A stretch of 64,000 bases of DNA, from NCBI RefSeq assembly GCF_013874595.1, contig NZ_CP059431.1:2294001-2358000 (forward strand), in the 5' to 3' direction. Positions 26,950 through 34,621 of the stretch are shown one piece after another. The position numbers and the translations under genes are program-made. Origin of the DNA: Flavobacterium sp. xlx-214 (GTDB lineage: Bacteria > Bacteroidota > Bacteroidia > Flavobacteriales > Flavobacteriaceae). The notes under the pieces are model-generated. The model saw only the letters and a program-made list of their open reading frames with translations. It was not told where the DNA came from and ran no database searches. Position 1 is the first letter of the stretch. Each line of letters starts with the position of its first letter.

Positions 26950-27510
26950 TTATTTCCATCCAACTTTTTGTCGCCATAAAATATACTCATGGTTTTCATT
27001 TTCAAGTTGTTCTATTTTGTCAATGTTCGGAATTTTTTCAATTTCTAGATCAGATAATTTAGATAAATTGTATTTTTCTCTTTCATTATTTAGGTTTTCT
27101 TTACTTTCTACTGGATAAATTGTTCCATCTGAATTTAATTGTGTACCAAATTTTTGTGGTTTTCCTTTAAAGAATTGAATTCTATCATGTAAAAAAGCAA
27201 TGTTTTTCAGATTTATATCGGTCTGATTTTCTAGCATTAATTTGTATGAGATTTCCATGAAATTTGGTTCAGAAATGGCATGCTGTATAATTAACCAAGC
27301 TGCATCACTTGCTTTTCTGCCAACTTTAGAAATTGTGGGGAATCCTATTTTATCAATAATTTCTCTTAATCGTTTGGCATTTGATTGATGCACATTTTCC
27401 ATTTCCAAATCATAGCCAGAAGTGAGTTTATTTTCTTTTAATAATTTTTCTCTTACATGTAAATCATGTTCTTCCATTTGTATTAATTCTATTGAATATT
27501 CATTTTTCAT
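26950..27510 (-). CDS. DUF6624-family protein
   Basis: 186 residues matching the DUF6624 pattern as I remember it: a leading helix of paired charged residues, NAKRLREIIDKIGFPTISKVG, ASDAAWLIIQHAISEPNF, NLKNIAFLHDRIQFFKGKPQKFGTQL and a final VESKENLNNEREKYNLSKL. There is no signal peptide. Function is unknown; such genes are often found alone in accessory DNA. It is the only gene of its unit. The unit ends share little beyond GTTA, unlike most other units. Confidence 0.8.
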   Translation of the reverse strand: MKNEYSIELIQMEEHDLHVREKLLKENKLTSGYDLEMENVHQSNAKRLREIIDKIGFPTISKVGRKASDAAWLIIQHAISEPNFMEISYKLMLENQTDINLKNIAFLHDRIQFFKGKPQKFGTQLNSDGTIYPVESKENLNNEREKYNLSKLSDLEIEKIPNIDKIEQLENENHEYILWRQKVGWK

Positions 27511-27552
27511 GTTGTCGAAATTTTATTATGGAACACAGTTTTATAAGATGGC

Positions 27553-27739
27553 ACATAACGGTTCGGGACTTTCCTAGTGAGCAGATTTTTAACACTACCT
27601 TAGATACGAAGCACAAATATTCAAATTTGCGAAAAGTTTCATATGAAGTACTTCATCCGTATTTGACTTCGTTGAACCACTTCGTTAGGTTTTACTATCC
27701 AATAGAAGCGAACTGTGTAAAGTCAACCCCTTGTTAGCG
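27553..27739 (-). repeat. attC-like cassette spacer 8
   Basis: Begins ACATAACGGTTCGGGACTTT and ends GTTAGCG. The stop codon of the repeat protein (27734-27736) lies inside the end core. The left two thirds match spacer 7 almost base for base; the right arm differs (TACTATCCAATAGAAGCGAACTG). Confidence 0.75.
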
Positions 27740-28147
27740 ATGGTTTTTTCTCTTTTTCTTTTTAACAGTTGAATGAGATCCATTTGGATTTACGATTGTC
27801 ATTGTTGTTCCGTTGTCAATTACAGTTGAATGAGTTCCATCAGCATTTACAATTGTTTTGGTTGTTCCGTTGTCAATTACAGTTGAATGAGCTCCATCAG
27901 CATTTACAATTGTCTTGGTTGTTCCGTTGTCAATTACAGTTGAATGAGTTCCATCAGCATTTACAATTGTCTTGGTTGTTCCATTGTCAATTACAGTTGA
28001 ATGAGTTCCATCAGCATTTACAATTGTCTTGGTTGTTCCGTTGTCAATTACAGTTGAATGAGTTCCATCAGCATTTACAATTACAGATTGTGCGCATGTT
28101 CCATAACTTATAAAAGTGATGACGAGAAAGGTCATTATTTGTTTCAT
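27734..28147 (-). CDS. Secreted 19-residue-repeat protein
   Basis: 137 residues: a signal peptide (MTFLVITFISYGTCAQS), six near-identical units of 19 residues (TIVNADGTHSTVIDNGTTK), and a basic tail (KKKKRKNHR). At the DNA level the unit is 57 bp and the copies differ by only a few bases, so the array is recent or kept uniform by slippage. Asn-Asp-Gly turns and alternating Thr/Val suggest a beta-solenoid or adhesin-like surface peptide. No known family is recognised. It is the only gene of its unit; the ends match in 11 of 15 bases. Confidence 0.75.
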   Translation of the reverse strand: MKQIMTFLVITFISYGTCAQSVIVNADGTHSTVIDNGTTKTIVNADGTHSTVIDNGTTKTIVNADGTHSTVIDNGTTKTIVNADGAHSTVIDNGTTKTIVNADGTHSTVIDNGTTMTIVNPNGSHSTVKKKKRKNHR

Positions 28148-28183
28148 TTTATTTTTTGTTTAGGTATGTCTTGGGAAAATTAC

Positions 28184-28447
28184 CGTTAACGTTCCGGCAC
28201 TTGGCGAAGTGCGGGGTTGAATTGAGCGAAAGTTCAATTTAGGCAGAAACTGAGCCAAAGCTGTAAACCTTTTGATAAATTTAATAAAAAAATAAAAACA
28301 AACAGCTTTTGGCGGATAAATAGGCCAGAAGTTCAATTAGCACTAATCCTACATTTGACTTCGTCGAACCACTTCGTTAGGTTTCGCCACCCGAACGTAG
28401 CGAACTGTACAAAGTAAAACCCTTTATATCAATTCGGTCTGTTAGTT
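28184..28447 (-). repeat. attC-like cassette spacer 9
   Basis: Begins CGTTAACGTTCCGGCACTTG and ends GTTAGTT. Tip stem GCCAAAGCTGT / ACAGCTTTTGGC. Conserved arm TGACTTCGTCGAACCACTTC, then CACCCGAACGTAGCGAAC. The SDR stop codon (28442-28444) lies in the end core. Confidence 0.75.
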
Positions 28448-29311
28448 TAGGTACGGCTTCACGGTTTCCATACAATAGTCCCAAACAATTTGCTCGTTTT
28501 CAACTGAATAATATTTTTGGCTTGGTGTTTCTTCATTTTTCTTGTTGCCAAAGAACTTGCCTGATACGTTTTCCATTTCGGGTGCTGTAGCCAAATAGAT
28601 ACTTGTTCTTGCGCCAAATTCGGGTTTAGGCATTACATACAAGGCCAATTTAAAAATCATATTTTTTACAAAGCCTTTGTCTGTAGCTTGTCCAAAATTA
28701 GTTGCCACAGCTCCAGGGTGGCAAGCGTTTACGGTAACATTGTTAATTCCTTTTTCTTTTAAAAGCTTGGCTAAATGTTACGTTGTCCAAATCAAATACA
28801 ATTTTGAAAGTCCGTAAGCCTTGTTTGTTGCATACACTTTTTCAGATTGAAAGTTGTTGAAATCGGGTTTTCCACCGTTTTTGTGCATGGCAGAATATAG
28901 GTTAATTATTCTTGCCGAACGACTTTTTTCCAATGTCGGTAAAAGTAACTGTGTCAGTAAAAACGGAGCAAACAAATTGAGTGTAATTGTTTTTTCAAAG
29001 CCTTCATTTGTGGTTTCCTTAACTTTCCCAAAAAAAGCACCTGCATTGTTTATCAAAACGTCCAAGTGGTCATATTTGGTTTTAAATTCCTCGCTCATTC
29101 GTTTGATGTCAGCCAACGAAAGTAAATCAGCAATGATGTAATCTACCTTGTTGTTGCCTGTTGTTGCTTTAATTTCTTCGCAAACTTTTTCGGCTTTCGC
29201 TTTGTTTCGTCCGTGAACAATTACGGTGTTTCCTTGCTTTGCCAATTCGGTTGCGGTTATCTTTCCTATACCGTCTGTACTTCCAGTTATTAGGATTGTT
29301 TTATTTTCCAT
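28442..29311 (-). pseudogene. Short-chain dehydrogenase with one internal stop
   Basis: Classical SDR of the retinol-dehydrogenase-like type. The TGSTDGIG NAD(P) motif (residues 9-16), NNAG near 87, Ser in NLYSAMH and the YxxxK motif in KAYGLSK are present. After SKLYLIWTT a TAA at 28778-28780 interrupts the frame. The same frame continues with HLAKLLKEKGINNVTVNACH, the expected PGAVATNF and a normal end. One base change (probably CAA to TAA) would restore 289 residues. It follows the MBL-fold gene by 29 bp. Confidence 0.88.
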
Positions 29312-29340
29312 TTATTCAATTTATTGTTTGTTACTAATTT

Positions 29341-30474
29341 TTAATTTATTCCTTTCCACCATTCTGTAAATGTTTGAGAGCTATCGTTTAGGTAAACAGT
29401 CTCTCCAATCATTGGTGTTACCAAAGGTGTTTGTGTTTCTTTACTCAATTTCGTAATTCTTACCAAAGGCTCATCCCATGGGTGTCGAGATAATACAAAT
29501 TTGGAAGAGTGAACAGGAAATAATCTTTTTGCGTTAAGGTCTTTTGTAGCTTGTAAAGCAAATTTTGGCGACATATGAATAGTAGCAAATTCTTCTTGTC
29601 CGTATTGTCCGTTGTCTAAAATTGCTAAATCAAAAGAGCCAAATTTCTTACCAATTTCCGCAAAATGAATACCATAACCGCTATCGCCACCTATGTAAAC
29701 CTTGAATGTTGGGGCTTCAATAATAAATGACATCCATAAGGTATTATCAGTTGTTTTAAATCTGCCCGAACCGTGTTTAGCAGTTGCCGTATGAATAAAA
29801 TAATTTTCGTCAATATTTACGGTTTCGTCCCAATCTTTTTCAATGATTTTTTGGACGTCAAAACCCCAATATTCAAAGTGTTCGCCTACTCCCAAACCGC
29901 AAATAATATTTTTGATTTTCGGCTTCAAAGCCATTAAAGTTTTATAATCTACATGGTCAAAATGATCATGAGAAATGAGTAAATAATCAATTTCGGGAAT
30001 GTCGTCAGCCGTGTATATATCTGTTCCTTTAAATGCCGATGCACCGAATGGCAAAGGCGAAGCCGAACCACTTAAATCAGGGTCAATCAAAAAACGCTTT
30101 CCGTCAATTTGCATAAAATAAGACGAATGCCCAAACCAAATCAATACATTTTCATTTTTCGAAAGATTGAGCAAATCTGTTTTTACAGACGGAATACTGT
30201 CAGTGGGAAATTTACGTGGATTTTTCTTAAAAAATGTTCGGTAAACTTCGCCTGCCATTGTGTAGCCTTCGGGAAGCATTGGAGTATGAAATCGGTTTTG
30301 AAATTTTCCGTCTTTGTAATTGGGCGATTGTTTTATTCGCTCCAAACGTTCCCCACTAGGTGCTTTTCCAAATTGTGGTTGTTGCAGAACAAAGAAGGCC
30401 GCAATCCCAATAAGAACCAAAATGCTTACTATTATTATTGTCATTCGTTTCAGTATTTTTTTAATTCTAACCAT
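29341..30474 (-). CDS. MBL-fold hydrolase, NAPE-PLD/UlaG-like
   Basis: 377 residues. One N-terminal membrane segment (IIIVSILVLIGIAAFFVLQ) precedes a metallo-beta-lactamase fold: NVLIWFGHSSYFMQIDGKRF, the metal site SHDHFDHVDY, HTATAKHGSGR, YIGGDSGYG and LFPVHSSKF. This is the lineage of N-acyl-phosphatidylethanolamine phospholipase D-like enzymes, often acting on lipids, at the membrane with the active domain outside. It heads an operon with the SDR and is divergent from merR. Confidence 0.88.
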   Translation of the reverse strand: MVRIKKILKRMTIIIVSILVLIGIAAFFVLQQPQFGKAPSGERLERIKQSPNYKDGKFQNRFHTPMLPEGYTMAGEVYRTFFKKNPRKFPTDSIPSVKTDLLNLSKNENVLIWFGHSSYFMQIDGKRFLIDPDLSGSASPLPFGASAFKGTDIYTADDIPEIDYLLISHDHFDHVDYKTLMALKPKIKNIICGLGVGEHFEYWGFDVQKIIEKDWDETVNIDENYFIHTATAKHGSGRFKTTDNTLWMSFIIEAPTFKVYIGGDSGYGIHFAEIGKKFGSFDLAILDNGQYGQEEFATIHMSPKFALQATKDLNAKRLFPVHSSKFVLSRHPWDEPLVRITKLSKETQTPLVTPMIGETVYLNDSSQTFTEWWKGIN

Positions 30475-30495
30475 TTATTTTTTTAATGATTTTAT

Positions 30496-30526
30496 TTTGT
30501 TGGTGTAAAATTAACCGATACTTTTG
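30496..30526 (+). promoter_or_regulatory. merR promoter
   Basis: TTTG (30496-30499), 19 bases, then TACTTTTG (30519-30526), which fits the Bacteroidota -33/-7 layout and points into merR. Confidence 0.65.
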
Positions 30527-30538
30527 TAACTAACAAGT

Positions 30539-30556
30539 GTAGAGTATGGTCTATAC
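30539..30556. promoter_or_regulatory. Putative MerR operator
   Basis: Imperfect dyad GTAGAGTATGGTCTATAC in the space between the divergent merR and MBL-SDR genes, downstream of the merR -7 box. MerR proteins bind such dyads and re-shape the target promoter, so this site could serve both directions. Confidence 0.5.
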
Positions 30557-30589
30557 TTAAAATATTTTTTTCAACAATACAGAAACAGA

Positions 30590-30955
30590 ATGTTAATAAA
30601 CGAATTATCAAAGAAAACAGGAGTAACGATACATACTTTGCGTTACTACGAAAATTTGGGATTGATCCAAGGAACTGCGGATGAGAATGTGAAGACCAAC
30701 AACTACAAAAATTATGATGAAAGTGTAATTGAGCGAATTCAAATTATTGCAGAAGCCAAGGAAGTTGGTTTTACGTTGGCAGAAATAAAGAAAATGCTGG
30801 AAAGTTGGTTTGGAGGAACACTCAAAGAGAAAGAGCTCCACAAATTGTTTTCGGAAAAGATTAAGGAAATCGACACGAAAATCAAACAGTTAAAACAAAT
30901 GAAAAAACGTTTGGAAAAAGTAGTGAAAGAAGTGGGAAACGGCTTGGAGTGTTAG
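30590..30955 (+). CDS. MerR-family regulator
   Basis: 121 residues: the N-terminal winged helix (LINELSKKTGVTIHTLRYYENLGLI), a linker (VIERIQIIAEAKEVGFTLAEIKKML) and a coiled-coil dimer helix (IKEIDTKIKQLKQMKKRLEKVV). There are no Cys residues in the loop for metal binding; the only Cys is the last residue. It resembles AdhR/HmrR-like members that respond to aldehydes or organics, which fits divergent control of the MBL-fold and SDR genes. The gene ends in GTTAGCCGTTACC, where the array stops. Confidence 0.9.
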   Translation: MLINELSKKTGVTIHTLRYYENLGLIQGTADENVKTNNYKNYDESVIERIQIIAEAKEVGFTLAEIKKMLESWFGGTLKEKELHKLFSEKIKEIDTKIKQLKQMKKRLEKVVKEVGNGLEC

Positions 30956-31247
30956 CCGTTACCACAATCGTTTTATCCCGAAAGATAGCATCTAACCTTA
31001 TACCTAGAGCTCTTTATAACTTTAACATCAGTTCAACACATCAACATAGAACCAAATAACCATTTCACTTCGTCACTAATTCCCCTTCGGGGGCTAGGGG
31101 GCTTTTCACCAGTTCAACAAATAAACACAGAACCTACAACCAAACCACCATTTCACTTCGATACATTGCCTGAGGTTCTCGAAGGCAGGTTGCTTTTCAA
31201 TAAATTAATTAAACACATAAAAAGTTCCCAATTCGGGAAATTATTTG
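30956..31247. repeat. Intergenic repeats, no gene
   Basis: Repeats of the CATCAGTTCAACA and TTCACTTCGTCACTAATTCC phrases with a pyrimidine-rich block at 31070-31100. The frame from 31166 that runs into higB lies upstream of its promoter and is not counted as coding. Confidence 0.5.
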
Positions 31248-31255
31248 TAACTTTG
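31248..31255 (+). promoter_or_regulatory. -7 box of higBA
   Basis: TAACTTTG, a perfect TAnnTTTG, 15 bases before the proposed TTG start at 31271. Its position rules out the longer upstream ATG frame. Confidence 0.6.
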
Positions 31256-31270
31256 TATAAACTATTTCAA

Positions 31271-31564
31271 TTGAGAGTAATAGCAATAAAAACATTACGT
31301 GTTTTTTGGATAAAACATGCAGATAGTGAGCAACAACTAAAAGCATGGTATCAAGAGGCAGAAAAAGCAACCTGGAAAAATGTTAACGAGTTAAAGGCAG
31401 AATATCCTAGTGCAAGTATATTAGAAGATAATAGAATATGTTTTAATATAAAAGGTAATCATTATCGATTGATTGTTAAAATAAATTTTCTGCATCAAAT
31501 GATGTGGATTCGCTTTATAGGAACCCACGCAGAATATGATAAAATTAATGCGCATACCATTTAA
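31271..31564 (+). CDS. higB: HigB-type mRNA interferase toxin
   Basis: Toxin of the HigB_toxin family (PF09907), about 97 residues from a TTG at 31271. The family begins (M)RVIAIKTLRVFWIKHAD and ends with VKINFLHQMMWIRFIGTHAEYDKI, both present. HigB cuts mRNA at the ribosome. I prefer TTG because the ATG at 31166 lies upstream of the promoter and adds 35 unrelated residues. As usual for this family, the toxin precedes the antitoxin, here by 3 bases. Confidence 0.85.
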   Translation: MRVIAIKTLRVFWIKHADSEQQLKAWYQEAEKATWKNVNELKAEYPSASILEDNRICFNIKGNHYRLIVKINFLHQMMWIRFIGTHAEYDKINAHTI

Positions 31565-31567
31565 ATT

Positions 31568-31924
31568 ATGAAATTGAGACCTATAAAAACAGAACAAGAT
31601 TATCAAGCAGCTTTAGAAAGACTAGAGGCAATTTTTGATGCTTTGCCAGGAACTGAAGAAAGTGATGAATTAGAGATTTTGGGTATGTTAATTGAGAAAT
31701 ATGAAAAAGAACACTTTCCTATTGATTTACCAGATCCTATTGAAGCTATTAAATTTAGAATGGAACAAATGGGGTACACACAAAATGATTTAGCTGAAAT
31801 GATAGGCTTAAAAAGTAGAGCAAGTGAAATTTTAAATAGAAAGAGAAAGCTATCTTTAGAAATGATACGTTTGTTAACTCAAAAACTTCATATTCCTTCA
31901 GAAGTATTAATTCAAGCGTACTAA
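31568..31924 (+). CDS. higA: HigA-type antitoxin
   Basis: 118 residues. The N-terminal segment (IKTEQDYQAALERLEAIFDALPGTEESDELEILGMLIEKYE) binds the toxin. The C-terminal Cro/C1 helix-turn-helix (about 65-112; MGYTQNDLAEMIGLKSRASEILNRKRKLS) binds the operon promoter. The pair looks intact. Confidence 0.92.
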   Translation: MKLRPIKTEQDYQAALERLEAIFDALPGTEESDELEILGMLIEKYEKEHFPIDLPDPIEAIKFRMEQMGYTQNDLAEMIGLKSRASEILNRKRKLSLEMIRLLTQKLHIPSEVLIQAY

Positions 31925-32564
31925 AACATGAAGGCCTTCATCTTTGCAAGTTTTGTACGTGAAAGTTATTACTTCGTTACTATTTAACCTTATAGTTATT
32001 TCTCTCTATAACTTCATCATAAGTTCAACATAAAACATAAAACCTACAACAAACAGCCATTTCACTTCGTTACTCGTGACTACGTGGCTGAGCTGCGTCG
32101 AAGTCCAATTCAACACTAAATCCAATTATTTACAAGTAATACAATTGCGCCATTGGCATGTAATCGAATGTTAAATCGTTGCAACAAGCGTAAACGAATC
32201 GGGTAGCTCTGCTACGATTCGATTCGGTAGTTTGTAAAACGTAATTTAACCGACTTCAGGCCGCGGCAAGATTAAGAAAAAGGATTTTTACTCGAGCGTT
32301 TCTATTTTGTTTTTGTTCTCATGAACACTGCGCAGTAGTACATTTTGAATGAATAGACAAATTAAGATCTGTTTGTGTTTGCTACTTTGTATCCTTACAA
32401 AGTTGAGTGAGTTTTTTTAATAAAACCAAAACGACTTCACTATGCTGCATCGTCACTCAATTCAACAGTTCATCAGTTAAACACATCACCTTAAAACATA
32501 GAACCTACAACCAAACAGCTATTCAGCTTCGTTACTAATTCCCCCTTCGGGGGTTAGGGGCGTT
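31925..32564. repeat. Intergenic repeat cluster
   Basis: A second full copy (32160-32285) of the repeat at 11590-11716, including the CGAATCGGGTAGC / GCTACGATTCG hairpin and the block around ACTTCAGGCCGCGGCAAG. It is flanked by ATCAGTTAAACACATCA phrases and a pyrimidine-rich block near 32540. No gene is seen. Confidence 0.6.
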
Positions 32565-33562
32565 TCAACGATTCAACTTAAAACGATCCAAACAATCTGT
32601 TAAACAATCATTTGTTTTACCATAACTAACAACTTTAACATCTAACGGAACCTTTTTAAATTTAGTAAGAGCTTTTATCATCGATTCTAATATCCAGTAT
32701 TCTTGATTGCCAAAGGCGCCACCACCAACTAAAGTTAAATACACCACATTACAATTGTTTTTTTTCATATTATCCAAGCCTGCATATAGCGTTGCTTCGT
32801 ACAAAGCTTCTAATACAACTCATGAAAAAGCTTCCCAATAGTAAAAATCAATACTGCTATAACCTACAGGTAAAGCAGAACAAAATATTTGTGAAACCTT
32901 ATGCTTAGTTGGGGCTAAAGTTACTTCAGTATGCCACTGAATGCCTACTTTTAAAAGACTTTTTAAGTATTCTCTTTCATTGTAGGTCATTTGGGCAATT
33001 TTTTTGTTAATAGTCAAAGCCCTTGCTCAGTTAGTAAGGCGTACCCATTTTTCATTGTCCATAAGTGCAATGTATTATTATCTAAAGCATCACCAATTAA
33101 ATCCAAGCAATCAATCTGGTTTTGTTCCGTTTGTCCTACCTGTCCATTTACCTCTACAAAATAATTCCTATAAATAGTTGCAGCACCACATGCTATGGCA
33201 CAAGCAGGACCTTGCGTAAAATCATGCTCGTACCTATCAATACCTAATTCAGGATTTATACCTGGATGTACCATTTCTAGTAAATTAAATTGCGATGCAA
33301 CCTGAAACAATGCATTTGTATTTTCAACAGCACAATGCAAATCTTGTACATTAGCTACAATTTCTTCTACTTTAAGAGCATCGGTATAAGTTTCAATACT
33401 ATTTTGTTGTCTCAATTCATGTAATGTTGGTATTTCTAATGAACCATACATCCACTTTTTAGCAGACTCTGGTATAACCAATTCATCACCTATTACAGCC
33501 ATTTTTTTTCGTACATTTTCAGAAGATACTTCCTTAAAACCAGTTAGTTGTTCAAACCACAT
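32565..33562 (-). pseudogene. Broken conserved gene of unknown family
   Basis: Three adjacent pieces form one protein of about 330 residues. It starts MWFEQLTGFKEVSSENVRKK. The first break is at 33014-33017: the frame ends in GLTGA, but the protein continues one base back with LTINKKIAQMTYNEREYL, so one base is missing. The second is a TGA at 32820-32822 in YYWEAFS*VVLEALYEATL, after which the frame runs on through LTLVGGGAFGNQEYWILES. The TQGPACAIACGAATIYRNYF and GGGAFGN segments look like conserved cores. I do not name the family. It is inactivated. Confidence 0.75.
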
Positions 33563-33819
33563 TCTGTAAAATATTAAAATGATTTTTATGGTAATATTAA
33601 CGTATTTAAAAGGTAATCAATAACAAATAAATACCCAATTCCTATTTTAAAACTAAAGTACAAAAAAGAAGATTAAAAAGGCAGTCCTACAAATATTTCC
33701 CTTTAGAACTCCATTATTAGTTCAACGATTCACCAGTTTAACACATCAACTACATAAGCGTCCTGTCACATCGTACTTGATGCGATGTCTCACAAGTAGA
33801 TGAAAATACTTGATGTAGT

Positions 33820-33915
33820 CATACACCTTTATGCGCTTTAGAGGATATTACCAAATATTTATTGGCTTTAGAAGAGCAGGGTGATGGTTTATTAGCAGAT
33901 ATTCTAAAGTTTTAA
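33820..33915 (+). pseudogene. Possible 3' relic of a type I methylase (hsdM)
   Basis: About 30 codons, TPLCALEDITKYLLALEEQGDGLLADILKF then a stop, resembling the last helix of some HsdM subunits. The upstream part is replaced by the dispersed repeat. It is followed at once by a RhuM relic, the usual order in type I loci. Identity is tentative because the piece is so short. Confidence 0.35.
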
Positions 33916-34245
33916 TTACGAAACAAGAAAGTAACATCATTATATATCAAACGGAAGACGGACTACCGAAAATAGAAACCCATCTTGAAAATGAAACCGT
34001 TTGGCTAACTCAAGCTCAGATGGCTGAGTTGTTTCAAAAAGATCGTTCAGTTATTACTAAACATATTCGAAATATTTTACAGAAGGTGAATTAATTAAAG
34101 AAAGCAATGTGCAAATTTTGCACATTGCAAATTCTGATAAGCCTATAAAAATATATAACCTAGACGTAATCATCTCTATAGGTTATTGTGTAAAAAGTTT
34201 GCAAAGTACCAATCTCTTTTTCAACCAAATATTCACCAGTTACAT
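33915..34245 (+). pseudogene. RhuM-family relic (type I restriction locus)
   Basis: Reads TKQESNIIIYQTEDGLPKIE and ENETVWLTQAQMAELFQKDR, then SVITKHIRNI. A lost base shifts the frame, and it continues as FTEGELIKESNVQILHIANS, then IKIYNLDVIISIGYCVKSLQ, before decaying. This is the N-terminal half of RhuM-family proteins, commonly encoded inside type I restriction operons. There is no start ATG and no C-terminal half. Confidence 0.75.
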
Positions 34246-34253
34246 CCAATTGA

Positions 34254-34460
34254 TTATTCTATACAAAACATCATACCTAGTGCAATAGGTGTAATAAATC
34301 GTTTAAATTGATACATATAAAATGGAGGAGAATTTGTTAAATCATAAAGTTTTTTTTGGATAATTTCATCAATTAAATCTACACTTTTTGATAGTTGAGA
34401 TGTAAAAACCAACAATAAACTGTTTGCAATACTTTGCAGAAGTGATGTATCAATTAGCAT
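34254..34460 (-). CDS. Doubtful small ORF
   Basis: 68 residues without recognisable family. The frame stays open upstream of its ATG to about 34530 (KRQAKKLNNFDIATEIFGND), so it may be a fragment of a larger lost gene. It lies between the RhuM relic and the McrB promoter. I keep it only as a candidate. Confidence 0.25.
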   Translation of the reverse strand: MLIDTSLLQSIANSLLLVFTSQLSKSVDLIDEIIQKKLYDLTNSPPFYMYQFKRFITPIALGMMFCIE

Positions 34461-34592
34461 TAAATCATTTCCAAATATTTCTGTTGCAATATCAAAATTA
34501 TTTAATTTTTTTGCTTGTCTTTTAAGTAGGCTGACTCTTTAATTAATAAAGAAGTCTAAATAGTTAATTTTTAAGTAAATTTGACACTATGT

Positions 34593-34600
34593 TATCTTTG
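34593..34600 (+). promoter_or_regulatory. -7 box before the McrB-like gene
   Basis: TATCTTTG, an exact TAnnTTTG, 21 bases before the ATG. A clear -33 element is not seen. Confidence 0.55.
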
Positions 34601-34621
34601 CCAATTTTTAATAAAAATTAA

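Noticed and set aside
27769..28113. Plus-strand 114-residue frame
   Set aside because: Antisense of the 57-bp repeats of the secreted repeat protein; no signal or family.
29341..30474. Second beta-lactamase (MBL fold)
   Set aside because: The motifs are of the NAPE-PLD/UlaG lineage without the B1 Cys ligand; hydrolysis of beta-lactams is unlikely.
31166..31270. Longer N-terminus of HigB from ATG 31166
   Set aside because: It lies upstream of and across the TAACTTTG promoter and adds residues foreign to the family.
33010..33020. Programmed RF2-like frameshift at CTT-TGA-C
   Set aside because: A +1 shift leads to GAC TAT TAA, an immediate stop. The real continuation needs the other frame, so a base was lost.
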